Below, in pieces: positions 32,746 through 41,011 of a stretch of 64,000 bases of DNA. Both the position numbers and the translations under genes were made by a program. Every line of letters begins with the position of its first letter. Position 1 is the stretch's first letter. This DNA is from Aldehydirespirator sp965220645 (lineage in GTDB: Bacteria; Actinomycetota; Acidimicrobiia; Acidimicrobiales; Aldehydirespiratoraceae), in assembly GCA_965220645.1 (NCBI GenBank), contig OZ244836.1, positions 868,001 through 932,000 of the forward strand, written 5' to 3'. Under the pieces are notes generated by a model. It worked only from the letters and a program-made list of their open reading frames with translations. It had not been told where the DNA came from and ran no database searches.

Positions 32746-33924
32746 ATGGACGCGGCACCGCTGGACAGCCGCGACGACCAAGCAGACCGCGGGGAACACG
32801 AACGCTCATGGCGGGCCGCTTCCGGCCTAATCGGCGTGCTGGTCGCCCTGATCGCCCTGCTCTGGCTGCTCAGCCTCACCAGCAACGACAGCCGCGAGGT
32901 CGACGGCCGGGACGCCGACCAGGTGGCCGAGGACCGCGTCGAGGCACCGACCACGACCTCCCCTCCGCAAGTGGCCGAAGCCGGCACCGAGGTCGTTGCT
33001 GAGGACGCAGCGCCCGAATCCGCCGCTTCCACTGGACCCTTCAGCGAGCTGGAGGGCCGGCTCATGTACTTGAGCGGCGGCAATGTGGCCCTGCTGGACC
33101 TGGCGACGGGAGCCGTGCAACAGGTGCGTGTTCAGCCGTCGGGGTCGGTGCTCGAACTCGCCGACCTGGACCTGCTCACCGACGGCAAGCGGACGGTAGG
33201 CCTGTCGTGGGCTGACGGTCCGCCTTCCGCGGTACTCGTCACGTCCGGCGCGGAGCTGGTGCCTTCGCCCCAGCCGCTCATCGACTTCTGGGTGATCAGC
33301 CGACCCGACGGGCCCGGCGGCACCATCCGTCTGAATGCCTGGCAGGACTATGGGGTCCTCACCGGCGAGCTCCAGGCGCCTCCGGGCTCGGAGGTGCTGG
33401 CGGCCCGAAACGCGGGCGTGCTCGTGACTTCGCCGGTGGGAAAGACCTTCCGCCCGACCTTCGCGGGCTTCGAGGTCGTGAGCGAACACCGTCTCCTGGC
33501 GGCAAGCGACCGACTGCAGGTTGAGCAGCGCTGCGATGAGCAGCTCTCGTGCACGGTGGTGGTCGTGGACGCCGCCACCAGCCGATCTACGGAGCTTCCT
33601 GAGGACTTCGTGGCCGAGCTGGCCGGCATCTCTGTGTCGCCCGACGGTCGCTGGCTGCTCAACGACACCAGCCCGGCGTGGCTCTTTGATCGCCAGACCG
33701 AACAGTTGCGCCTGCTGGACGGAGGCGGTTACGGCCGGCCCCTCTGGTCCGGCGACTCGACCTCCGTGGCCTGGCTGACCTCCGACCTTACGCCGACGCT
33801 GGTGGTCGCCCGACTCGACCCCTCCGGCGGTAGCCAGGACTGGTTCGCGGTCGAGTTGGCCGGGCTGGGCGCGGACCCCTCGCCCGGGTCGTCGTTCCTG
33901 CTCGACGCGACTCTCAGCCGGTAG
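32746..33924 (+). CDS. Membrane-anchored extracytoplasmic protein, beta-propeller-like, unknown function
   Basis: A 392-residue protein. A single transmembrane segment lies at about residues 27-45 (S-G-L-I-G-V-L-V-A-L-I-A-L-L-W-L-L), followed by an acidic linker and an outer domain. The outer domain has repeated short strand patterns such as V-S-P-D-G-R-W-L-L and S-G-D-S-T-S-V-A-W-L, suggestive of propeller blades. The catalytic role is not evident. It converges on the DM13 gene, with which its 3' end overlaps by 11 bases. Confidence 0.65.
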   Translation: MDAAPLDSRDDQADRGEHERSWRAASGLIGVLVALIALLWLLSLTSNDSREVDGRDADQVAEDRVEAPTTTSPPQVAEAGTEVVAEDAAPESAASTGPFSELEGRLMYLSGGNVALLDLATGAVQQVRVQPSGSVLELADLDLLTDGKRTVGLSWADGPPSAVLVTSGAELVPSPQPLIDFWVISRPDGPGGTIRLNAWQDYGVLTGELQAPPGSEVLAARNAGVLVTSPVGKTFRPTFAGFEVVSEHRLLAASDRLQVEQRCDEQLSCTVVVVDAATSRSTELPEDFVAELAGISVSPDGRWLLNDTSPAWLFDRQTEQLRLLDGGGYGRPLWSGDSTSVAWLTSDLTPTLVVARLDPSGGSQDWFAVELAGLGADPSPGSSFLLDATLSR

Positions 33925-34720
33925 CGAGTTCGGCCGCCCCGAAGATCACGCCGAAGCGCACGCACCAGATTGCCACCGTGGAGTAGCGGTCGAGGTCGAG
34001 CCCGACCGGGATCTCGTAGTTCTGGGCGCCGACGTTGCCCTTGAGGTCGCCGAGATCGACGAAGTCGTCGACGAAGTCTCGCACCGGCGCGTCAGGCGGC
34101 GCGGCCGACAGGTACACGTTCAGGTCAGGGCCGTTGTCGGTTCGGAAGTCCTCGAGTCGCAGGAAGCGCTGGCCGCTTCCGTCGCCGAGCACCATGGCGT
34201 CGCCCTCGGTGGGGTGTGAGCGGTCGATGAACGACCCGGCCGCCTCCACGACGATCTGCGGCTCTGTGGTCGCCGGCTCGGTCTCGGTGGGCTGGGTCTC
34301 CTCGGTGGGCTGGGTCTCCTCGGTGGGCTGGGTCTCCTCAGGGGGCTGGGTCTCCTCAGGGGGCTGAGTCACCTCGGCAGGCTCCGCTGGCTCGGACGCC
34401 TCGACTCCGGGCTTGGGAACCTGGGACGTCGCCGGTCCGGGCATCTCGGGCATGGGCTCGTCGACCTCATCCACCATCGGCATGTCCGCCTCAGCCATGG
34501 CCTTGTTCATGTCGTCGGCCATCTCCGGGGTCGTCTCGTCACCCTCCATGCCCGACGGGGCCGGGCCTGCGGTGAAGAACGGGAGAGCCTCGTCCACCTC
34601 ATCGTCAACGAAGTAGGTCTGGAACGCGAAGAAGCCGAAGAACAGCCAGGCTCCCACCCCAGCCAGAACGACGGCACTCGGAAGCGCCCAACGCCAATGC
34701 CTTTGAATCCATGACCTCAT
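33914..34720 (-). CDS. Membrane-anchored DM13-domain protein
   Basis: About 268 residues. A basic N-terminus and one transmembrane helix (A-L-P-S-A-V-V-L-A-G-V-G-A-W-L-F-F) lead into a long Pro/Glu/Thr linker with five T-Q-P-x-E-E-type repeats. A C-terminal DM13 domain follows (A-G-S-F-I-D-R-S-H...L-R-L-E-D-F-R-T-D-N-G-P-D-L-N-V-Y-L), ending in A-I-W-C-V-R-F. DM13 domains are thought to support redox or electron-transfer reactions outside the cell through that conserved Cys. The start is the ATG at about 34720; longer frames run antisense through the next gene. Confidence 0.75.
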   Translation of the reverse strand: MRSWIQRHWRWALPSAVVLAGVGAWLFFGFFAFQTYFVDDEVDEALPFFTAGPAPSGMEGDETTPEMADDMNKAMAEADMPMVDEVDEPMPEMPGPATSQVPKPGVEASEPAEPAEVTQPPEETQPPEETQPTEETQPTEETQPTETEPATTEPQIVVEAAGSFIDRSHPTEGDAMVLGDGSGQRFLRLEDFRTDNGPDLNVYLSAAPPDAPVRDFVDDFVDLGDLKGNVGAQNYEIPVGLDLDRYSTVAIWCVRFGVIFGAAELATG

Positions 34721-34817
34721 CACATCAACGTATCGCCGCCGCAAGCCGAACCTTTCGGAATTCCCGAGGGCGCGACGGGCCTGGCGACCTGCCGATCGCG
34801 CTCCCTCCGATAGCTTC

Positions 34818-35669
34818 GTGCCCGTGGGCGCGCAAGCCATTTGGGTGAACGGATGCATGGTTGCGCCCGACCGCCCGCATCTGCGGGCCGACGACCACGG
34901 TGTGATCGTGGGCGACGGCGTCTTCGAGACGCTGCTCGTGGTGTCCAACGGCACCAAGGTGACCGCCTTCGCCGTGCGGCGCCATCTCGACCGGCTCCGC
35001 CGCTCCGCCCGAGCGCTCGGGTTCGAATGTCCCTATCCGGACGAGGATCTGAGAGCCGCCATCGCCCAGTGCCTGGACGTCGCTCCCGGTGCCGGGGTGG
35101 TGCGGATCACCGTGACCAGCGGCGGCGGGGTCTTGGGCTCCAGCCGGGGGGAGGGGCCGGGCTCGACGATCGTGATGGCCGGGAACCGGCCGCCGCACTA
35201 CCCGCCCGGCACCGCGGTGGCGGTGGTGCCCTTCGCCCGCAACGAGCGCGGTGCCATGGCCGGGGTCAAGACCACCTCCTACGCCGAGAACGTGCTGGCG
35301 CTGGACATGGCCCGCCGGCGGGGCGCGTCGGAGGCGATCTTCGCCGACACCCAGGGCCGGGTGAGCGAGGGCACGGGGGCGAACATCTTCTGGTCGGACG
35401 GCGAGCGGCTGCACACGTCGCCCCTGGACACCGGTTGCCTGGCCGGCGTCACCCGCGGGCTGATCATGGAGCGGATGGACGTGGCCGAGACTCACCTGTC
35501 GGTGGAGGAACTGCTGATGGTGCCCGAGGCGTTTCTGGCCTCGAGCACCCGCACTGTCCAGTCGATCGCACGCATCGACGACACCGACTTGCCGGTGGTG
35601 GACGGCCACCTGACCGCGGCCGCGGCCGCAGCCATGACCGAGCTGATGGCCACCAACATCGACCCGTGA
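34818..35669 (+). CDS. PLP-dependent class IV aminotransferase/lyase (PabC/IlvE family)
   Basis: A 283-residue fold-type IV PLP enzyme. The catalytic Lys is in G-V-K-T-T-S-Y-A-E-N, and the phosphate-binding end is E-G-T-G-A-N-I-F. G-D-G-V-F-E-T-L-L at residue 33 is typical of aminodeoxychorismate lyase and D-amino acid transaminase relatives. GTG 34818 was used; GTG 34824 is an alternative two codons later. No partner pabA/pabB genes are visible, so aminodeoxychorismate lyase is likely but not proven. Confidence 0.82.
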   Translation: MPVGAQAIWVNGCMVAPDRPHLRADDHGVIVGDGVFETLLVVSNGTKVTAFAVRRHLDRLRRSARALGFECPYPDEDLRAAIAQCLDVAPGAGVVRITVTSGGGVLGSSRGEGPGSTIVMAGNRPPHYPPGTAVAVVPFARNERGAMAGVKTTSYAENVLALDMARRRGASEAIFADTQGRVSEGTGANIFWSDGERLHTSPLDTGCLAGVTRGLIMERMDVAETHLSVEELLMVPEAFLASSTRTVQSIARIDDTDLPVVDGHLTAAAAAAMTELMATNIDP

Positions 35670-35738
35670 CCCATCGACCCGTGTCCCAGCCATCGCACGA
35701 CCCGTGACCCATCGACCCGTGTCCCAGCCATCGCACGA
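35663..35738. repeat. 38-bp tandem duplication
   Basis: Bases 35663-35700 are repeated at 35701-35738 with one visible base change near the end. The duplication includes the stop of the aminotransferase and lies in the short gap to tadA. The second copy opens a spurious upstream start (ATG-like 35704) for tadA. Confidence 0.85.
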
Positions 35739-35751
35739 TCCGCCGGGCGCG

Positions 35752-36240
35752 GTGACCGACGACGGTCTCATGGAACTGGCCTTGGCCGAGGCCCGGTCCG
35801 CATCCGCGCACGGTGACGTGCCCGTGGGCGCGGTGGTGTGGCACGACGGAGATGTGGTCGCCAGCCGCCACAACGAGCGGGAGCGCACCGGCGATCCCAC
35901 CGCCCACGCTGAGATGCTGGCCCTGCGGGATGCCGCGGCCCGCCTGGGCGGCTGGCGCCTGGACGGGGCCACGGTGGCTGTGACCCTGGAGCCTTGCCCC
36001 ATGTGCGCGGGCGCCCTTCAGCAGGCCCGGGTGGGCCGGGTCGTGTTCGGTGCCGACGACCCCAAGGCCGGGGCCCTCGGCTCGCTCTACAACGTCGGTG
36101 CCGATCCCCGGCTCAACCACGAGTTCGACGTGGTGCCGGGCGTGCGGGCCGCCGAGTGCGCCGCCCTGCTGCAGGAGTTCTTCTCAGGGCTGCGAGGAGC
36201 GGCTATCGATACCGCAGTCGAGTCGGAGGGCCGCCGGTAG
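35752..36240 (+). CDS. tadA: tRNA-specific adenosine deaminase
   Basis: A 162-residue TadA that deaminates A34 to inosine in tRNA-Arg. Zinc site motifs are T-A-H-A-E-M (catalytic Glu) and E-P-C-P-M-C-A-G-A. GTG 35752 is preferred because the residues from the earlier 35704 start are encoded by the 38-bp tandem duplication; ATG 35770 is a third option. It is followed directly by tRNA-Ser. Confidence 0.93.
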   Translation: MTDDGLMELALAEARSASAHGDVPVGAVVWHDGDVVASRHNERERTGDPTAHAEMLALRDAAARLGGWRLDGATVAVTLEPCPMCAGALQQARVGRVVFGADDPKAGALGSLYNVGADPRLNHEFDVVPGVRAAECAALLQEFFSGLRGAAIDTAVESEGRR

Positions 36241-36250
36241 CCTCAGCGGC

Positions 36251-36340
36251 GGAGAGTTGCCAGAGCGGACGAATGGGGCGGCCTCGAAAGCCGTTGTGGC
36301 CTCCGGGTCACCATGGGTTCGAATCCCATACTCTCCGCCA
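36251..36340 (+). tRNA. tRNA-Ser (CGA)
   Basis: GGAGAGT (36251) pairs with ACTCTCC (36330-36336). The anticodon loop CTCGAAA gives CGA, and the long variable arm is typical of tRNA-Ser. T-loop TTCGAAT is present and the CCA end is encoded (36338-36340). Its 3' end borders the accessory region 36341-38638. Confidence 0.95.
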
Positions 36341-36894
36341 CTCAACACTAGGCGCTTGCTGCGACAGCGTTCCTGTGCGTTCCTCGTTGTTGAGTGCCGG
36401 CGTTCGTGGTCCCGCGTCGGGGCGGGGGTGGTGGTGTCGGCGGTCGTTCGGGCTCCATTGTTGGCGGAGGTGCGTTCCTGGGGTCCGTGAGGGGCTTGTG
36501 GCCGCCACACGTTTGCACTGAAGTGCCCGGTGAGGTCAACAAGGGTGCGAACGCGGCCACGATGACGGCCGACGCGCCGTTTCTGGAGCCGTCCGCGGCC
36601 CGAGGAACGCACAGGAACGCACCGAAGCGCTGAGGAACGCACCGAAGCGCTGAGGAACGGTCGCGATCGCGCGGGCGCGCGAACGTCGCATGTGTCGCTT
36701 CCCGTGACCCAGGCCTGTGGAGGCCGACGGCGCTGTCGCTGGCAAATGGCAGGGCCGGCTTGCGGGCTGTGTGATGCTCACGGAACCGCTGTGTGCGCCA
36801 GACCGGGCACCCGCGCAGCTCGGGGATCCCTGACCCTTTGGCTCAGGCCCTGGTCCCCTCGCGGCCGCACAACTAGCAGCAGTACACTCGATGC
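36341..36894. other. Gene-free segment with inverted- and direct-repeat structure
   Basis: This 554-base gap holds no convincing gene. A 20-base sequence at 36367-36386 is exactly inverted at 36601-36620, delimiting about 254 bases. A further nine-base inverted pair (36339-36347 with 36388-36396) starts at the tRNA-Ser 3' end. A tandem 20-mer, accgaagcgctgaggaacgc, lies at 36621-36660 (two copies, last base differing). The arrangement resembles a miniature mobile element or decayed island boundary. The rest shows no recognisable structure. Confidence 0.5.
36367..36620. repeat. 254-bp element bounded by perfect 20-bp inverted repeats
   Basis: The left end, gcgttcctgtgcgttcctcg (36367-36386), is the exact reverse complement of 36601-36620. 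Between them lies GC-rich DNA without a supported gene. No obvious target-site duplication was found outside the repeats. It could be a miniature inverted-repeat element or a large regulatory hairpin. Confidence 0.6.
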
Positions 36895-37416
36895 ATGAGC
36901 AACAGGCCACGGCTCCCAGGGCCCGTCTCGCTCCTCAAGGATTCGGGGGACCCGGCGCAGTTCGAAGGCGTTGCGTCAATGATCGAGCCTCCGACGCGGT
37001 TGTTGCGGGCCTGTGACCTGCCTGAGTGGATCGCCCGCGACGACGGCCGGGGCAGGGTCGTGGCGGTGCGCCAGTTCGTCAAGGACTGGGCAGCTTCTGA
37101 TGCGCTGCGACGCGAGCAGATGATCGCTGACGCGCCCCGGCGGTGGCGGTGGTGGCATCGTGTCGGGCCGCGGCGTTTCGATATCGCCAAGATCTCCGCG
37201 GTTGTGCACAGCCTGTGTGACCGCGACGGCGTTGAGCTGCCGGGGTGGGTGCGGCGCCATCGCGCCAGCCGGCCGGTCCCATTGACCGACGGGCGCCTGA
37301 AGGCGACGCCGTGGACAAAACAGCTGATGGCCGAGGCGCCGGAGGCCTGCGCGGCACACAATGTCTGGTTCGACGCTCGCAGCCTCGACGACTACCGGGT
37401 GCATGGCTTCCGCTGA
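36895..37416 (+). CDS. Unknown 173-residue protein, partner of a nucleotidyltransferase
   Basis: No family is recognised. The protein is basic and Trp/Arg-rich in the middle (R-R-W-R-W-W-H-R-V-G-P-R-R-F-D-I), with no signal peptide or membrane segment. Its end overlaps the next start by 14 bases, so the two are co-expressed. The pairing with a nucleotidyltransferase-fold protein between two tRNA-Ser genes resembles toxin-antitoxin or AbiE-type modules, in which the first gene encodes the regulator or antitoxin. That is only a contextual guess. Confidence 0.6.
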   Translation: MSNRPRLPGPVSLLKDSGDPAQFEGVASMIEPPTRLLRACDLPEWIARDDGRGRVVAVRQFVKDWAASDALRREQMIADAPRRWRWWHRVGPRRFDIAKISAVVHSLCDRDGVELPGWVRRHRASRPVPLTDGRLKATPWTKQLMAEAPEACAAHNVWFDARSLDDYRVHGFR

Positions 37417-37999
37417 GCCCGACACCCCAGCTGCGTTCGACGCGACGCAGATGCTGGGCTATCTCGCCGAGGTCGATGAACTGCTGGTCAAAGCAGGAAC
37501 GACCCACGAACTGCATCTGTATGTCGCCGGCGGTGCGGTGATCGCGGCCAAGACGGACTCGAGGCTCACCGGCGATGTCGATGTCGTCTCTGAGGGTATG
37601 ACGCCACAGCTGCGGGCCGCGGTCGAAGAAGTGAGCAAACGCCATCGCGGTCTGAGGCCCGACTGGCTCAACGACGGCGCCAAACTCAAACGCGTCAACG
37701 TTCCGTTGGAGCCCGAGCGCATCTTCACCGGGCGCCGCCTCATCGTGGACTCCGCCGGAGACCGCTATGTGCTCGCCATGAAGCTCATCAGCCATCGCCA
37801 GGTTGACGAGGCCGACTGCGAGATGCTCATCCGTTCACTCGGCATCACCAGCCAGGCCGAACTGCTGGACCTGATCGAACAGGCCATACCCGCGCAACAC
37901 CGAAGCCCCGCTGCGGCGTACTTCGCCGCCGACCGGCTCGACAATGCGTACCGCTCCAGACGAGGACTCCGACGATCCGGTGGAGGCCTGTCCTTGTAG
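37403..37999 (+). CDS. Nucleotidyltransferase-fold protein (DUF6036-like)
   Basis: A 198-residue protein. V-A-G-G-A-V-I-A-A-K-T-D-S-R-L-T-G-D-V-D-V near residue 45 is the G-G...T-x-D-x-D pattern of the minimal nucleotidyltransferase fold seen in AbiEii and DUF6036 proteins. Later K-L-I-S-H-R-Q-V-D-E-A-D fits the helical part. The start ATG 37403 overlaps the upstream gene. A toxin-like, RNA- or protein-nucleotidylating role is possible but not shown. Confidence 0.65.
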   Translation: MASAEPDTPAAFDATQMLGYLAEVDELLVKAGTTHELHLYVAGGAVIAAKTDSRLTGDVDVVSEGMTPQLRAAVEEVSKRHRGLRPDWLNDGAKLKRVNVPLEPERIFTGRRLIVDSAGDRYVLAMKLISHRQVDEADCEMLIRSLGITSQAELLDLIEQAIPAQHRSPAAAYFAADRLDNAYRSRRGLRRSGGGLSL

Positions 38000-38075
38000 A
38001 CGAGCCCCACAGCGCCGCGGGGCTCAGCAAGCCGCCGTCCACAAGGAATCAGGATTGCGAAGAACTGGAGTGCAC

Positions 38076-38657
38076 GTGAGCGACGCCCCATCGGACAAGA
38101 CAGGCGAGACCACCGGCAGCGTCAAAGGCTCAGCTGGGGAGAAGCTGAGCGTGTTCAGCATGGCGCTGTGGGGACCCGACGGGCCACCCGAGGGCGTGTT
38201 GGGCAGAAGCGATCGGTGGTCGTGTTGTGCCGAGGACGATGGGCACGACGACGACTGCTGGGGACATGTCTCACCCATCAGGGAGCCGGTGGCTATCCCG
38301 CCGCCGAACATGCTCATTTCGCGACAAGAAATGCAGGCAATCGCCATGGGGTACGCGCCTATGGGCATGGCCGACAGGTGGCTTGCGTTCATGGAGGACG
38401 ACCTCCTGTTCTTCCACCGGAGTTGGACGGGCCACGGCATCTACGAAGCGACCTTTGTGGCCGCTGAAACGTGTCAAGTCCCGGTACCCGTGTGTCAAGT
38501 CCCGGTACCCTGTCAAGTCCCGGTACCTGTCAAGTCCCGGTACCCGTGTTGTCTGCCTACCTTGACGATATATGAAGTAATAATCCAAACTGGTGCTTTA
38601 GAACAGCAGGTCAAAGTGATTTCTTGTGTGGTCAGACGCGGAGGGTGTGGGATTTGA
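38076..38657 (+). CDS. Unknown protein with an H-R-S-W-T-G motif, 3' end replaced by repeats
   Basis: GTG 38076 is preceded by GGAG with a five-base gap. The first 130 residues look like real protein, including M-A-D-R-W-L-A-F-M-E-D-D-L-L-F-F-H-R-S-W-T-G, a segment I recall from proteins near ADP-ribosylglycohydrolases (low certainty). From about residue 133 the frame runs through a 17-bp repeat array and ends inside the antisense of tRNA-Ser, so the natural C-terminus seems lost. It may be a truncated gene. Confidence 0.45.
   Translation: MSDAPSDKTGETTGSVKGSAGEKLSVFSMALWGPDGPPEGVLGRSDRWSCCAEDDGHDDDCWGHVSPIREPVAIPPPNMLISRQEMQAIAMGYAPMGMADRWLAFMEDDLLFFHRSWTGHGIYEATFVAAETCQVPVPVCQVPVPCQVPVPVKSRYPCCLPTLTIYEVIIQTGALEQQVKVISCVVRRGGCGI
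38472..38546. repeat. Array of four 17-bp repeats
   Basis: TGTCAAGTCCCGGTACC occurs at 38472, 38493, 38511 and 38528, separated by 0-4 bases. Each unit ends in the palindrome GGTACC. It lies at the end of the 38076 gene and just before AT-rich DNA and tRNA-Ser. Spacing is too short and units too regular for CRISPR. Confidence 0.8.
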
Positions 38658-38723
38658 ACCCACGGAGGCTCTCGCCTCACACGCTTTCCAAGCGTGCCCA
38701 TTCGGCCGCTCTGGCAACCCTCC
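38639..38723 (-). tRNA. tRNA-Ser (GGA)
   Basis: The minus strand begins GGAGGGT (38723 downward) and closes with ACCCTCC plus discriminator G. The anticodon loop TTGGAAA gives GGA. A long variable arm and T-loop TTCAAAT are present. CCA is not encoded, unlike tRNA-Ser(CGA) at 36251. Confidence 0.95.
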
Positions 38724-38787
38724 CCGATCCCCGTAGCTGCAGGTTCGGACCCGCGAGGGTATCGTGAGCGCGTCAGCGCCCGTTTCG

Positions 38788-38901
38788 GGGTGTGACGGCC
38801 GGGTCCTGTGCAACGGGCGCCTGTGAACCGGGTCAGGGCCGGAAGGCAGCAGCTCTCAGCAGTTCCGCCTGGGTGCCGCAGACAGCCTGGCCGTCACTCC
38901 C
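38788..38901 (+). ncRNA. ffs: Signal recognition particle RNA (4.5S type)
   Basis: The conserved apical domain GGTCAGGGCCGGAAGGCAGC spans 38831-38850. The ends pair: GGGTGTGACGGCC (38788-38800) with GGCCGTCACTCCC (38889-38901), one mismatch. It folds to a small bacterial SRP RNA that binds Ffh. Its place directly before dnaX is common in actinobacteria. The exact ends are inferred from pairing. Confidence 0.88.
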
Positions 38902-38992
38902 GGGAGCGGGCGCCGGCGCGGCCGCCGGCGGGGGAGGGGAATGATCGGATCCGGACCGCGGCCGACAGAGTCCACGTCTAGAGTCCTCCCCG

Positions 38993-40999
38993 GTGGCCTA
39001 CCAGTCTCTCTACCGGCGCTACCGGCCCCAGAAGTTCTCAGAGATCAAGGGCCAGGACCACGTTGTCCGGGCCCTGCAGACAGCCGTGCGCGAGGACAAA
39101 GTCGGCCACGCCTATCTGCTGCACGGCCCCCGGGGCAGCGGCAAGACTTCCACCGCCCGGGTGCTGGCCAAGGCGCTGAACTGCACCGACCTCGGCGACG
39201 ACGGCGAGCCCTGCTGCGCGTGCGAGTCCTGCCTGTCGATCCAGGCGGGCCGCTCGTTCGATCTTCAAGAGCTCGATGCCGCCTCCAACAACAAGGTTGA
39301 CGACATGCGGAGCCTCCTCGAGCGCGTCAACCTGACATCGCCGGGCCGGTCCAAGGTGTACCTGCTCGACGAGGTCCACATGCTCACCGCCGGCGCCGAG
39401 AACGCGCTGCTCAAGACCTTGGAGGAGCCCCCCGACCATGTGACATGGGTGCTGGCCACCACCGAGCCCCACAAGGTGGTGCACACCGTCCGCAGCCGCT
39501 GCCAGGTGTTCGAGCTGGGACTGATCGACGCGGAGATCATGTCCGACCACCTCCGGTACGTCGCCGGTGACGCTGAGCTGAACGTGGACGACGAAGCCAT
39601 CGACGATGCAGTGGCCGCAGGCGGCGGATCGGTGCGCGACACCCTGACTGCGCTGGAGCGGATCGTTTCCGGCGGCGGGACCACGAAGCTCGACGCCTCT
39701 ACCGACGCGATTCTCGCCGCGCTGGCCGAACACGACCGGGCCGCCGCGTTGTCTGCGGTGGGAGACGCCGTGGGCCGGGGACGCGATCCCCGCACGATCG
39801 GCGAGATGGCGCTGGCCGGGCTGCGCGACGCCTTCCTCACCGTGATGGGCGATCCCCCGCCCCGGATGTCGGAACATGAGCGGGGCAGGGCTGCCGATCT
39901 CGCCGGTCGTATGGCGCCGGCCGCCATCACCCGGGCGCTGGAGACGCTGGGTCGGGCCCTCATCGACATGCGGCAGGCGCCGGACCCGAGAATCGACCTG
40001 GAGGTGGCGCTGATGCGGCTCTGCCGCCCCGACGAGGACCGGTCCCTCGAGGCACTGGCTCAGCGAGTCCGGCAACTAGAGGCCCGTCTGGACGGCTCGG
40101 CGGCTTCTTCGGCTCCGGGATCGGTACCCCCGCCCCCCGCACCCGCGTCCCCGACAGCTCTGCCCCCCGCACCCGCCTCCCCGGCACCCGCTTCCCCGGC
40201 ACCCGCTTCCCCGGTACCCGCTTCCCCGGTACCCACCTCCCCGGTACCCGCTTCCCCGGTACCCGCCTCCGCGGCACCCGCTTCCCCGGTACCCGCCTCC
40301 GCGGCACCCGCTTCCCCGGCACCCGCCTCCGCGGCACCCGCCTCCGCGGTTCATCCCCAACCGCCACCGCCGGAGATGGCTGAGGCGACGTCGGCCCCTG
40401 CGACTCGGCCGCCCTCCTCCGGTCGTCCAGCTGAGGCGGCCAGGAGAGCCTTGTCCCAGCATCGATCCGCAGCCGCGGCGAGACGGGGCGTTACCGCGCC
40501 GGCTCCATCGCCGGCGTCCACGCCTGGACCCGACGCCCCGCCACCCCCCGTGCCGGTGCCCGACCTGGCGGCGATGCACCCCAAGACGCCTACCGAGGTG
40601 GTGGAGTGGGCTCGTCGACACCTGGGCCTCGACCGGGCGCACGTCGTGGCCAGGGCAGTGGACCTTCAGCCCGACCAGGAACGTCGGCGCGATCCCGCGC
40701 AGCTTCAAGCTCTCTGGCAGGACCTCGTGGCCCATGCGGCCAAAGCAGTCCCTGACGAAGAGGACGACGCGCTGCCCGAGGAAGTAGAGCTCGGCGCGCC
40801 GCCGGAGGACGAAGAGGTCGATGCGCCGCCCGAGGACCAGGAGATTGTTGACGGCTTCGATCTCGCCGATCTGGATGACCTGGCTGAAGCGCCCAGCCAC
40901 GCTCACGACATCGAGCAGAAGATCAAGGCCACGTTCCCCGGGGCGGAGCTCACGCTGCTGCCCGAACCCACCGACGACACCGTCGCCGGCGAGGCGTAG
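38993..40999 (+). CDS. dnaX: DNA polymerase III subunit gamma/tau
   Basis: A 668-residue clamp-loader ATPase. Walker A G-P-R-G-S-G-K-T-S lies near residue 43; a zinc module is C...C-C-A-C-E-S-C; Walker B is Y-L-L-D-E-V-H-M; sensor 1 is L-A-T-T-E-P-H-K. From about residue 375 a Pro/Ala/Ser repeat tract (bases about 40130-40350, P-A-S-P-x-P units) precedes a short C-terminal tau-like domain. GTG 38993 is the chosen start. recR follows 12 bases downstream. Confidence 0.95.
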   Translation: MAYQSLYRRYRPQKFSEIKGQDHVVRALQTAVREDKVGHAYLLHGPRGSGKTSTARVLAKALNCTDLGDDGEPCCACESCLSIQAGRSFDLQELDAASNNKVDDMRSLLERVNLTSPGRSKVYLLDEVHMLTAGAENALLKTLEEPPDHVTWVLATTEPHKVVHTVRSRCQVFELGLIDAEIMSDHLRYVAGDAELNVDDEAIDDAVAAGGGSVRDTLTALERIVSGGGTTKLDASTDAILAALAEHDRAAALSAVGDAVGRGRDPRTIGEMALAGLRDAFLTVMGDPPPRMSEHERGRAADLAGRMAPAAITRALETLGRALIDMRQAPDPRIDLEVALMRLCRPDEDRSLEALAQRVRQLEARLDGSAASSAPGSVPPPPAPASPTALPPAPASPAPASPAPASPVPASPVPTSPVPASPVPASAAPASPVPASAAPASPAPASAAPASAVHPQPPPPEMAEATSAPATRPPSSGRPAEAARRALSQHRSAAAARRGVTAPAPSPASTPGPDAPPPPVPVPDLAAMHPKTPTEVVEWARRHLGLDRAHVVARAVDLQPDQERRRDPAQLQALWQDLVAHAAKAVPDEEDDALPEEVELGAPPEDEEVDAPPEDQEIVDGFDLADLDDLAEAPSHAHDIEQKIKATFPGAELTLLPEPTDDTVAGEA

Positions 41000-41011
41000 C
41001 GAGAGGCCGGG

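Noticed and set aside
34725..36002. 425-residue minus-strand frame opposite the aminotransferase and tadA
   Set aside because: Both sense genes are firmly identified; the antisense frame is low complexity.
38472..38546. Possible CRISPR array
   Set aside because: Units are 17 bases with 0-4-base gaps, so there is no room for spacers, and no cas genes are near.
36341..38638. Integrative element inserted at tRNA-Ser
   Set aside because: No integrase, relaxase or direct att duplication was found; only repeats and a small gene module are present, so the claim is too strong.
40130..40350. Repeat array considered as CRISPR or mobile element
   Set aside because: It is an in-frame Pro/Ala/Ser coding repeat within dnaX.
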